DNA of 64,000 nucleotides from positions 152,001 to 216,000 of the forward strand of contig NZ_JAKCWP010000004.1 of assembly GCF_028767125.1 (NCBI RefSeq), read 5' to 3'. Origin of the DNA: Chelativorans sp. YIM 93263. Its GTDB lineage: Bacteria > Pseudomonadota > Alphaproteobacteria > Rhizobiales > Rhizobiaceae. Position numbers and translations under genes: made by a program. Shown piece by piece: positions 16,929-24,594 of the stretch. The notes under the pieces are model-generated. The model saw only the letters and a list, made by a program, of their open reading frames with translations, had not been told where the DNA came from and ran no database searches. Positions within the stretch are counted from its first letter, which is position 1. Each line of letters begins with the position of its first letter.

Positions 16929-18920
16929 ATGGCTCGTGAAGACCGTAAAACCCGTACGACAGAGGAATGGACGCGCCCCGACCTGGAGGGCGAGGGGATA
17001 ATCGACCTCGATACGATTCAGGGCGCGCGTGAAGTCCCGTCCGACACCCGAGAACTGACAGGCCTCTGGTCCAGAATCTTCGTCGTCGTCGCCATCCTGT
17101 CTTCCGCATTTCACTTTTACACGGCTGGCTACCGACCGCTGCCGGCAATGGAGCAGCGGCCCGTTCATCTGGCGTTCATGCTGTTTCTCGGCTTTCTCCT
17201 TTATCCCACTCTCCGTGGTCAGAAGGTGGGAAACCCCCGCCTTCCGGACATAGCCTTCGCTCTCGCGGGCAGCATCTCGTCCGGCTACCTGGCCTGGAAC
17301 TACCTGGATATCGTGATGCGCGGGGGATATCCTACGCAGACGGATATCGTGATGGGTACGATCTTCTGCATCGTGGTGCTGGAGGCGGCCCGCCGCACCA
17401 TGGGCATGTTCCTGGTTGTGCTTTCCGTCTTGTTCGTGGGGTATCTGTTCGTCGGCCCCTGGATGCCCGGCGTCCTGGGCCATGGCGGCTTCGGCTTTGA
17501 GCGTGTCATCAGGCAGATGTACATGTCGACGGAGGGTGTCTTCGGAATCGCCATCGGCGTCTCGGCGACGTATGTCTATCTTTTCGTGCTCTTCGGCGCT
17601 TTCCTTCAGAAATCGGGGACGACAAGTTTCTTCACCAATCTTGCCTTCGCGGCGGCGGGGCATAGCCCCGGCGGTCCGGCCAAGGTAGGGATTATCGCCA
17701 GCGGCATGATGGGCATGATCCAGGGTTCCTCTGCAGCCAATGTCGCATCCACGGGCGTCTTCACGATCCCGCTGATGAAGCGGTTGGGCTTCAAAGGGTA
17801 TTTTGCCGCCGCCGTGGAAGCAGTGGCATCCTGCGGCGGACAGTTCCTGCCGCCGATCATGGGTGCTTCGGCCTTCATCATGGCCGAGTATCTGCAGATG
17901 CCGTATTCCCAGGTGGCGCTCGGGGCAATTCTGCCTGCCGCGCTCTACTACGGGGCTGTCTATCTCCAGGTCCACCTGCGGGCCCGCAAGCTCGGTATGG
18001 AAGGCATTGCGCGGAACCGCCTGCCGCGCGTCAAGGGCGTGATCCTGTCTCACGGCCATCTGGTGCTGCCGATCTTCCTGCTGATCGGCATGCTGATGAT
18101 GGGCTTTACCGCGCTCTTCTCCGCCTTCTTCTCCACGATCGGCGTCGTCGTCATCAGCGCGCTCCGCTCCCATACGCGCATGGGATTGGTGGATATCGCA
18201 GATGCAATGGTGATCGGTGCCCGCAACACGATCTCGACCGCAATCGCATGCGCTGCCGTCGGTTTCATCGTCGGGGCAGTGGCGCTGTCCGGTGTAGGCC
18301 TGATCTTCACACAGTCGATCATCGGCCTTGCAGACGGCGCGCTTCTGCCAGCACTCCTGCTCGCCGCCGCGGTTTCGCTCTTTCTCAGTTTCGGGCTTCC
18401 GACCACGTCCGTGTACATCATCACGGCCACGCTGGTCGCGCCTAGCCTGGTGGAAATGGGTGTTTCGCCGCTTGTCGCTCATCTTTTCTGTTACTACTGG
18501 GGTGGCGTCTCTTCGATAACCCCACCTGTAGCGCTTGCTGCCTACGTGGGTGCGGGAATCGCCAATGCATCGGTGATGAAATCCGGTTTCACGGCCATGC
18601 GGCTGGGAATGGCGGCCTATATCGTGCCCTTCATATTTGTCTATTGGCCCTCGCTGGTGTTGTGGCAAGAGGCCGAACCGCTGCGCCTGATCGCAGCATT
18701 GGGTGGCGGGGTGCTCACCGTGGTGTGCATGGCGGGACTTGGCGAGCGCTATCTTTTCCGCGCTCTCACAGTTCCGAAGTTGTCTGCTTTCGCGGTGAGC
18801 ATTGTGCTCATTATGCATCCCGCAGTATGGGCCAATCTGCTGGCGGCGGCACTGGTTCTCGGCATTGTCATGCTCGAGTATCTTAATGTCCGGGTTGCGG
18901 CACAGAAGCGTGCAGCATGA
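16929..18920 (+). CDS. TRAP transporter fused 4TM/12TM permease
   Basis: A 663-residue inner-membrane protein combining the small (DctQ-like) and large (DctM-like) TRAP subunits, the usual form of TAXI-TRAP permeases. After a hydrophilic N-terminus of about 45 residues, many hydrophobic segments follow. The DctM-type core shows GMMGMIQGSSAANVASTGVF, CGGQFLPPIMGASAFIMAEY and LSFGLPTTSVYIITATLVAP. It takes up the ligand delivered by the binding protein at 15890 using an ion gradient. It ends 98 bp before the regulator gene. Confidence 0.92.
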   Translation: MAREDRKTRTTEEWTRPDLEGEGIIDLDTIQGAREVPSDTRELTGLWSRIFVVVAILSSAFHFYTAGYRPLPAMEQRPVHLAFMLFLGFLLYPTLRGQKVGNPRLPDIAFALAGSISSGYLAWNYLDIVMRGGYPTQTDIVMGTIFCIVVLEAARRTMGMFLVVLSVLFVGYLFVGPWMPGVLGHGGFGFERVIRQMYMSTEGVFGIAIGVSATYVYLFVLFGAFLQKSGTTSFFTNLAFAAAGHSPGGPAKVGIIASGMMGMIQGSSAANVASTGVFTIPLMKRLGFKGYFAAAVEAVASCGGQFLPPIMGASAFIMAEYLQMPYSQVALGAILPAALYYGAVYLQVHLRARKLGMEGIARNRLPRVKGVILSHGHLVLPIFLLIGMLMMGFTALFSAFFSTIGVVVISALRSHTRMGLVDIADAMVIGARNTISTAIACAAVGFIVGAVALSGVGLIFTQSIIGLADGALLPALLLAAAVSLFLSFGLPTTSVYIITATLVAPSLVEMGVSPLVAHLFCYYWGGVSSITPPVALAAYVGAGIANASVMKSGFTAMRLGMAAYIVPFIFVYWPSLVLWQEAEPLRLIAALGGGVLTVVCMAGLGERYLFRALTVPKLSAFAVSIVLIMHPAVWANLLAAALVLGIVMLEYLNVRVAAQKRAA

Positions 18921-19018
18921 ATCTCGTGCGCTTGACTTGCTTCCGCCTGGACGGACTGTGCTATGAACAGCTGATTGCCGTAGAGCGTTTGAGATGATCT
19001 GCCCGAGGCCTTTGAAGC

Positions 19019-20008
19019 ATGACGGAAACCATTGGACGACCGGGTCGGGCGCCACGCCTCCATGAACAGATTGAACGGTTGCTGACGGAAGAAATCTACG
19101 CCGGCCGGTTTACCGAGGGTGACCATCTGACCGAGCAGAGCGTGGCAGAACGGTTTGGCGTAAGTCGCGGTCCCGTGCGTAATGCCTTCCGCAGGCTCGA
19201 AGGCGATGGTCTTCTCAGCCGAAATGCAAGGGGCATGACGGTGGCCGCAATTGGCAGCCGCTCATGGCCAAAGATCGCCTTTGGCGAGCAGGAGCTTTCC
19301 CGCCCGCTCGTAGAGGCGACGGCGAGTTGGGAAGCAATCTACCATGAAGTGGCCGAAGCGGCCGTCATGCACGCGGCCTATGGTGATTGGCGGATTGTCG
19401 AAACAGAGCTTGCGCGGTATTTCGGTGTCAGCCGGACGGTCGCGCGCGAGGTGCTGGCGAGGTTGGAACATCGCGGCATTTTGCGGAAGGATCCGGGACA
19501 CCGCTGGCACCTCCCCAAGCTCGACGAGACGCGCGTGGTCAATCTTTACGAGATGCGTAAACTGCTTGAGCCCGAGGCTCTGGTGCAGGCGGCCGAAAAA
19601 GCGCCGCGCGCGTTTCTCGATGAAATGCGGGGTGGGTTGCTGGCGGCGCTGGAGCATCAGGAGCTTCTGCCTGCAACGGAATTCGACCGGCTGGAGCGGC
19701 AATTGCACGTGGATCTGCTTTCATACGCGCGGAACGATCTGCTGCGCGAGACACTTCACCATTTCCATGCGCTTCTTTTCACCAACGTGAACGTTTATCG
19801 CGCGACCCGGTCCAAGTTCGGCCAGGATCCGTTTCCGGGAGAGCATCTTGAGATCATCGATCGCCTGTTGGATAAAGACTTGCAGTCTGCACGGCGAAAG
19901 ATGTCCGAACACATGGGCATTTCGATCGAGCGTGCTTTGGACCGCCTGGCCTATATGAATGAATGTGTTCCCCTGGAGCAGAAGCCCTATTTGGCACCTT
20001 CGAACTGA
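19019..20008 (+). CDS. GntR-type regulator with two winged-HTH domains
   Basis: A 329-residue regulator with unusual architecture. Residues about 14-76 form a GntR HTH (LTEQSVAERFGVSRGPVRNA). Residues about 105-168 form a second HTH (ETELARYFGVSRTVAREVLA). A helical FCD-like effector domain runs from about 170 to the end. Ordinary FCD regulators have one HTH and about 230 residues. It follows the TRAP genes in the same direction, so it probably controls the sugar-acid/TRAP locus through the GTGTAnAC sites at 13419 and 15836. Inducer unknown, likely a sugar acid or its keto-deoxy derivative. Confidence 0.85.
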   Translation: MTETIGRPGRAPRLHEQIERLLTEEIYAGRFTEGDHLTEQSVAERFGVSRGPVRNAFRRLEGDGLLSRNARGMTVAAIGSRSWPKIAFGEQELSRPLVEATASWEAIYHEVAEAAVMHAAYGDWRIVETELARYFGVSRTVAREVLARLEHRGILRKDPGHRWHLPKLDETRVVNLYEMRKLLEPEALVQAAEKAPRAFLDEMRGGLLAALEHQELLPATEFDRLERQLHVDLLSYARNDLLRETLHHFHALLFTNVNVYRATRSKFGQDPFPGEHLEIIDRLLDKDLQSARRKMSEHMGISIERALDRLAYMNECVPLEQKPYLAPSN

Positions 20009-20237
20009 CCAGGAGCGGTGACAAACAGCTAGCACATTCCATTTGCGGCAAATTGGATCCATCATACCTCTGGCGTGCAGCTCACGAGTGGAAAATATCA
20101 AACGACTTTTGGTGAGATTACGCCCGGCGGTTTCCCGCCCCACATGGCATCAACGCGGCCCCTCAATTGCCGAGCGATTCTTGTCGACTGACGATGCCAG
20201 TTCCGGTGGCGCTTTGCCCGGCCCAGTGTTCTTTCGC

Positions 20238-21359
20238 TCACGCCCGGTACAGACTTGCAATATTCGGCTGAATTCCGAGTCCAAATCCATCAGGCGCGCG
20301 CATTTCGCCGCTCGATATCGCCGGCATCATCTCGCTTATATCGTCGCGTAGTGGATTAGGATTGGAGTCTACTTCCAGCAGCCCGTCTCCGCCGAGTGCG
20401 GCCAGGAGATGCCACGAGGCGATCAGGCCGATGCCGCCACCCAGCCAGTGAGGACAGACCGTAAGTCCCGCATCCAAAGCGGCCCCGCCGACCGGAATGC
20501 AGCCGCTGAAGCCGCCCCATTTGGCGATATCCGGTTGCACGTAGCGCGCCACGCCGGCGTTGGTCATTTCCGCGAAAGCAGCGTCGCCGCGAAGGTTCTC
20601 CCCCAGCGCTAACGCTATCGGAGAATTTTCGGCGAGAGCGCGCCAGTCTGCGAGCGGCGCGTCAGCGCGAAGAGGCTCCTCCAACCAGAGGGGGTCGAAC
20701 TCGGACAGGATTCGGCTCATCTCCAGCGCTTCCGCCGCCGTCCATGCCTGGTTTGCATCGACCATGAGCGGAGTCTCAGCGCCGAATGCAGCGCGCAGTG
20801 TCTCCAGGTTACGGACATCGCGCTCGCGACCGAAGCCGACCTTGAGCTTGAACCGGCGATGTCCTTCCGCATGTTTTTCTTCCGCCAGCTTCTCCGGCTG
20901 CGAGGCATTGAGCCCACTTGCGTAAACCGGCAGGCTTTCAACCTCACGTTCCGTGAACAAGCGGTACAGGGGCAACTCCGCCCGCCGTGCAACGAGATCC
21001 CATAGCGCAATATCGACCCCGGCAATCACTTGCGCCAGTGGTCCCGGCTCGCCGCTTTGGATTGCCAGCACCTCCGTGCGCGCCGTCACCTTGGCAAAGG
21101 CATCTCGTGGGGTCTCGAAGGTTTCGCCGACCAGCAATGGAGTAAGCACCGATTGAACGAGCCGCGCCCGATGTGCAGCCCCGACGGTCGGGAAGTTGCA
21201 CCACACCTCACCCCATCCCGAAAACCCGTCCCTGGTTTTCACTTCGACGAAGACTGCGGGTCGGCTGTGCATCTCGCCGAAGGAGGTGACGACCGGATTA
21301 TCGATCGGAACGCGCAGGACGTGAGCCTCAAGGGCTGCAATCTCCACTGACTGATCCAA
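20238..21359 (-). CDS. mandelate racemase / muconate lactonizing enzyme family protein
   Basis: A 373-residue enolase-superfamily enzyme. The N-terminal capping domain contains FGEMHSRPAVFVEVKTRDGF. The barrel carries a KLK motif (RRFKLKVGFGRERD), metal ligands in LMVDANQAW, WLEEPL and LGENLRG, and a late His in CPHWLGGG, so a mandelate-racemase-type acid/base pair is plausible. A TTG start at 21359 is chosen because a perfect aaggaggt lies just upstream; an ATG at 21380 lacks one. It is divergent from the thiamine-diphosphate enzyme at 21504, whose start is also TTG. It may dehydrate or racemise a hydroxy acid such as an aldarate or tartrate; substrate unknown. Confidence 0.85.
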   Translation of the reverse strand: MDQSVEIAALEAHVLRVPIDNPVVTSFGEMHSRPAVFVEVKTRDGFSGWGEVWCNFPTVGAAHRARLVQSVLTPLLVGETFETPRDAFAKVTARTEVLAIQSGEPGPLAQVIAGVDIALWDLVARRAELPLYRLFTEREVESLPVYASGLNASQPEKLAEEKHAEGHRRFKLKVGFGRERDVRNLETLRAAFGAETPLMVDANQAWTAAEALEMSRILSEFDPLWLEEPLRADAPLADWRALAENSPIALALGENLRGDAAFAEMTNAGVARYVQPDIAKWGGFSGCIPVGGAALDAGLTVCPHWLGGGIGLIASWHLLAALGGDGLLEVDSNPNPLRDDISEMMPAISSGEMRAPDGFGLGIQPNIASLYRA

Positions 21360-21380
21360 TGTCCTACCTCCTTGTCTCAT

Positions 21381-21503
21381 ATGCGGGCTTGGCTGTAGAT
21401 TATTTCTATTTTTCTAAAGTTACAAATTTTTGTTTGACATAAATAGTAAATAACATAGGCTTCCTCAGGTGCCGGGGAGAGCACATCCGCAGGGGAGAGC
21501 ACG
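21381..21503. promoter_or_regulatory. AT-rich divergent promoter region with a duplicated SD element
   Basis: This 123-bp spacer is the most AT-rich stretch around, with a TTGACA at 21434-21439 as a possible -35 element; no clean -10 was placed. GGGGAGAGCAC occurs at 21474-21484 and again at 21492-21502, an 18-bp-spaced direct repeat. Only the second copy precedes the TTG start of the thiamine-diphosphate gene. Confidence 0.45.
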
Positions 21504-23147
21504 TTGCTGGCTGCAGAGGGGAATGGAGCATCAGTTCTGACAGAAACGCTCGCGGCTGCGGGTGTGCGGACTGTTTTCAGTCTGTCGGGTAATCAAATCA
21601 TGCCTGTCTATGATGCCTGCATCGATTCCGGCATTCGCATCGTACATGTTCGCCACGAGGCGGCGGCCGTCGCCATGGCGGATGCTCATGCGCAGCTGAC
21701 AGGTGAGATCGGCGTGGCGCTGGTCACGGCTGCGCCTGGGTTCGCCAACGCCCTTTCGCCGCTTTACTCTGCGCGTGCCGCTGAAAGCCCGGTCCTTCTT
21801 TTGAGCGGCGACTCGCCGGTCGAGCAGGACGGCAACGGTGCATTTCAGGAACTGCAGCAGAACGCAGTAGCCGCCCCGCTGGTCAAAGCATCATTGCGCC
21901 CGCTCAAGGCTCGCGATCTTGCGCCGATGACGGCACAGGCGATCAGGCTTTCCCGTTCCGGCCGCAAGGGGCCCGTACACATGGCGTTGCCCTTCGATGC
22001 TCTGAACGCTCGGGATGCTCAGGCTTTCGATGGTGACGCACTTGCGTTCGAGCCTGTACCGATTTCCATGTCTGACGAGGACGTCAGGAAGATTGGCGAG
22101 CTCCTGGACGGAGCGGAGCGTCCACTGGTGCTTCTCGGGCCTCAGTTCAACGAAAGCCGCGAAATGAAGCGGGTGAAGAGCTTGGCCGATGCGCTCAACG
22201 CACCCGCTATTGCCATGGAAAGCCCGCGCGGCTTGCGGGATCCTTCGCTCGGCGCGTTTGCGGAGGTGGTTGCCGAGGCCGATTTGATAATCCTCCTTGG
22301 CAAAACGGTCGATTTCACTCTCGGTTTTCTGAAGCAGGGGGTCATCGCGGCCGATGCCGACATTGTCGTCATCGATCCGGAACACGAGGCGATTGACCGT
22401 GCGAGGACACTGTGCGGGAGCAGGGTTCGCTGCAGTGTAAGAGCGGATGTTGCTTCTGCCGTCGACGGGCTCTCGTCGTTGAGCCGTGCCCACAAGTCGC
22501 CGGAGTGGCGTGAGGTTGTTGCTGAGGCGATCGCCTTTAGGCAGCGCCCGCAGGTTGAAACTTCAGATCTTCATCCGATAGCCGTCTGTGACGCCGTTGC
22601 GGCGGTGCTGCGTGAGGCGGATGAGCCGATACTCATCTGTGATGGCGGAGAGTTCGGCCAATGGGCGCAGGCGTTCTGCAATGCTCCCGTTCGCGTGATC
22701 AACGGGCCGTCGGGGGCGATCGGGAATGGACTCAGCTACGCAATTGCAGCCAAGCTGGCGCGTCCGAAGGCGACCGTCATCGCGATGATGGGGGACGGGA
22801 CCGCTGGTTTTCACCTTGCTGAGTTTGAGACCGCGGCACGCGAAGACGCTGCCATAATTGCCGTCGTGGGCAATGACAGCTGCTGGAATGCCGAGCACCA
22901 GATCCAACTACGCGACTTCGGGCCGGAGCGACTGATCGGCTGCACGCTTTCATCGCGGGTCCGCTACGACCAGGCCGTGGAGGGGCTGGGGTGCCAGGGG
23001 ATTTATGTGGAGCGGCCGAAGGCGCTTTCCGGGGCTCTGCACGAGGCCGTGAACGGCGCACGTCCGGCTCTTGTCAATGTGATCATGGCAGGCGCCCCCG
23101 CGCCCGTCTTTTCGCGAACAGACAACGCTGCGCCATCGGCGCACTAA
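21504..23147 (+). CDS. thiamine-diphosphate-dependent enzyme (acetolactate synthase-like)
   Basis: A 547-residue ThDP enzyme with the three domains of the acetolactate synthase/decarboxylase family. The N-terminal domain has the catalytic Glu in VRHEAAAVAMADAHAQLTGE. A central FAD/nucleotide-like domain lies around residues 190-330. The C-terminal ThDP/Mg domain has the MMGDGTAGFHLAEFETAARE to VVGND motif. The gene starts at TTG, as no suitable ATG exists. Such enzymes decarboxylate or ligate 2-oxo acids. It heads the plus-strand run with succinate-dehydrogenase-like and fumarase-like genes. A role on a 2-oxo acid formed in that pathway is inference; biosynthetic acetolactate synthase is less likely because no small subunit or ilv gene is near. 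Confidence 0.83.
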   Translation: MLAAEGNGASVLTETLAAAGVRTVFSLSGNQIMPVYDACIDSGIRIVHVRHEAAAVAMADAHAQLTGEIGVALVTAAPGFANALSPLYSARAAESPVLLLSGDSPVEQDGNGAFQELQQNAVAAPLVKASLRPLKARDLAPMTAQAIRLSRSGRKGPVHMALPFDALNARDAQAFDGDALAFEPVPISMSDEDVRKIGELLDGAERPLVLLGPQFNESREMKRVKSLADALNAPAIAMESPRGLRDPSLGAFAEVVAEADLIILLGKTVDFTLGFLKQGVIAADADIVVIDPEHEAIDRARTLCGSRVRCSVRADVASAVDGLSSLSRAHKSPEWREVVAEAIAFRQRPQVETSDLHPIAVCDAVAAVLREADEPILICDGGEFGQWAQAFCNAPVRVINGPSGAIGNGLSYAIAAKLARPKATVIAMMGDGTAGFHLAEFETAAREDAAIIAVVGNDSCWNAEHQIQLRDFGPERLIGCTLSSRVRYDQAVEGLGCQGIYVERPKALSGALHEAVNGARPALVNVIMAGAPAPVFSRTDNAAPSAH

Positions 23148-23171
23148 GAGGTTACGAACGAGAAGCACGAG

Positions 23172-23909
23172 ATGTCGACCACGGCCGAAACGGAAAAAAC
23201 GATCTGGGTGCACATCTGGCGCGGCAAGGATGAAGGGCGGCACGTCAGCTACGAAGTGCCGGCGCGCGAGAACCAGACCGTGCTCGATCTGGTGACCGAG
23301 GTGCAGCGCTACCACGAGCCGGCGCTTGCCTATCGGTTTGCCTGCCGGGTCGGCGTCTGTGGTTCCTGCGCCATGACGGTGAATGGACGGCCGCGCTGGA
23401 CCTGCCGTACCCACGTCAAACGCGTGGTGGAGGGCGGCGAGATCACAATCGAGCCGTTGCGAAATATGCCACGCATAAAAGATCTTGCCTGCGATATGGG
23501 CGAGTTCTTCGACAAGTGGCAGAAGGCCGGCGGCAAATTCAAGGGAAAGGCAACCCGCCGTGAGCCGCCCATGGCCGTCGACCCTGAAAGCCGGGAACGC
23601 AAGAATGCCGACGCCGGCATCGAGTGCATCAACTGCGGTGTGTGTTACGCCGCCTGTGATGTGGTGGCCTGGAATAAGGATTATCTCGGCCCGGCGGCGC
23701 TCAATCGCGCATGGACACTGCTCAATGACGAGCGACATGCCGACCACGCGGGTCTTCTCGAGATGGCAACGTCAGAGGGTGGCTGTGCCTCCTGCCACAC
23801 CCAAGGCAATTGCATGACGCATTGTCCTGTCGGCATTTCGCCGACCCGTTCCATCGCTGGGATCAAGAAAATGAGCCTCGTCGACCTCCTCAGGGGGAGG
23901 GCACGATGA
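23172..23909 (+). CDS. succinate dehydrogenase/fumarate reductase-like iron-sulfur subunit
   Basis: A 245-residue SdhB/FrdB-type electron-transfer subunit. The [2Fe-2S] ligands are Cys58, 63, 66 and 78. The [4Fe-4S] ligands are Cys152, 155, 158 and 162 (CINCGVCYAAC). The [3Fe-4S] site uses cysteines among 205, 208, 214 and 218 (CASCHTQGNCMTHC). It passes electrons from the flavoprotein (24595) to the membrane subunits. It overlaps the next gene by 4 bp. The complex is encoded with a fumarase-like enzyme and a tricarboxylate-type transporter, so it is a dedicated catabolic copy rather than the TCA-cycle enzyme. Confidence 0.9.
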   Translation: MSTTAETEKTIWVHIWRGKDEGRHVSYEVPARENQTVLDLVTEVQRYHEPALAYRFACRVGVCGSCAMTVNGRPRWTCRTHVKRVVEGGEITIEPLRNMPRIKDLACDMGEFFDKWQKAGGKFKGKATRREPPMAVDPESRERKNADAGIECINCGVCYAACDVVAWNKDYLGPAALNRAWTLLNDERHADHAGLLEMATSEGGCASCHTQGNCMTHCPVGISPTRSIAGIKKMSLVDLLRGRAR

Positions 23910-24244
23910 TGGAAGCTCGGCTTTTTGCCCTGCAGCGACTGACAGCCATGCTCATGGGCCCGTTCGTGATAGTGCATCTCCTCGTAATTCTGTACGCCGT
24001 GCGTGGCGGTCTGAGTGCGGAGGAAATCCTGGCGCGCACCACGTCGAGCGTGATTTGGCCGCTCTTTTACATGCTGTTTGTCGTCGCCGCAGCGATCCAT
24101 GGGCCCATCGGAATCCGCAACGTGCTGCGTGAATGGAGCCCGCTTCCTTTGCACGTGGGAAACTGGATCGCGGCTCTGTTTGCCGCTGTCCTGCTGGTAT
24201 TGGGATTGCGTGCTGTTTGGGCGATCTCGGGGTGGGCTGGATGA
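23906..24244 (+). CDS. SdhC-like membrane anchor subunit
   Basis: A 112-residue protein with three hydrophobic helices (about residues 12-33, 45-65 and 82-107). His in IVHLLVILY and in AAIHGPIGIRNVLREW are placed like the haem and quinone-site residues of succinate dehydrogenase cytochrome b subunits. The ATG at 23906 overlaps the previous stop; an ATG at 23909 is also possible. It anchors the complex and passes electrons to quinone. Confidence 0.75.
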   Translation: MMEARLFALQRLTAMLMGPFVIVHLLVILYAVRGGLSAEEILARTTSSVIWPLFYMLFVVAAAIHGPIGIRNVLREWSPLPLHVGNWIAALFAAVLLVLGLRAVWAISGWAG

Positions 24245-24591
24245 GACATTCGCCCCGCCGACACAGGAACTATGTCGCTTTCCTCGGGCATCGCCTCTCT
24301 GGGATCGCGCTGGCGATCTTCCTTCCCTTTCATTTCCTGGCTCTGGGGCTGGCACTCGAGGGGGCCGGCAGTTTCGATGCGTTTCTCGCTTTCGCTGACA
24401 TACCCCTCGTCAAGATGGCCGAGTGGGGGCTTGTCGTGCTCCTGGCGCTGCATCTTTTCTTCGGCTTGCGGATACTGGTTCTGGAATTCATGCCCTGGCG
24501 ATCCGATGCCGACGACCGTGCCGGCCTGATCGGTTGGGGTGCCGGCGGTGCACTGGCGCTCGGCCTTGTCTTTCTTCTGGGAGTCTTCTGA
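24241..24591 (+). CDS. SdhD-like membrane anchor subunit
   Basis: A 116-residue protein with three hydrophobic helices. Key segments are GHRLSGIALAIFLPFHFLAL and LVVLLALHLFFGLRILVLEF. The His and Arg residues fit the second haem ligand and quinone region of the Sdh family. Its ATG overlaps the previous stop (ATGA). Together with the 23906 product it gives a two-subunit, six-helix anchor. Confidence 0.72.
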   Translation: MRHSPRRHRNYVAFLGHRLSGIALAIFLPFHFLALGLALEGAGSFDAFLAFADIPLVKMAEWGLVVLLALHLFFGLRILVLEFMPWRSDADDRAGLIGWGAGGALALGLVFLLGVF

Positions 24592-24594
24592 GCG

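Noticed and set aside
16839-19055. 738-codon minus-strand frame opposite the TRAP permease
   Set aside because: Rich in His, Arg and Asp as expected of the complement of a membrane-protein gene; no domain.
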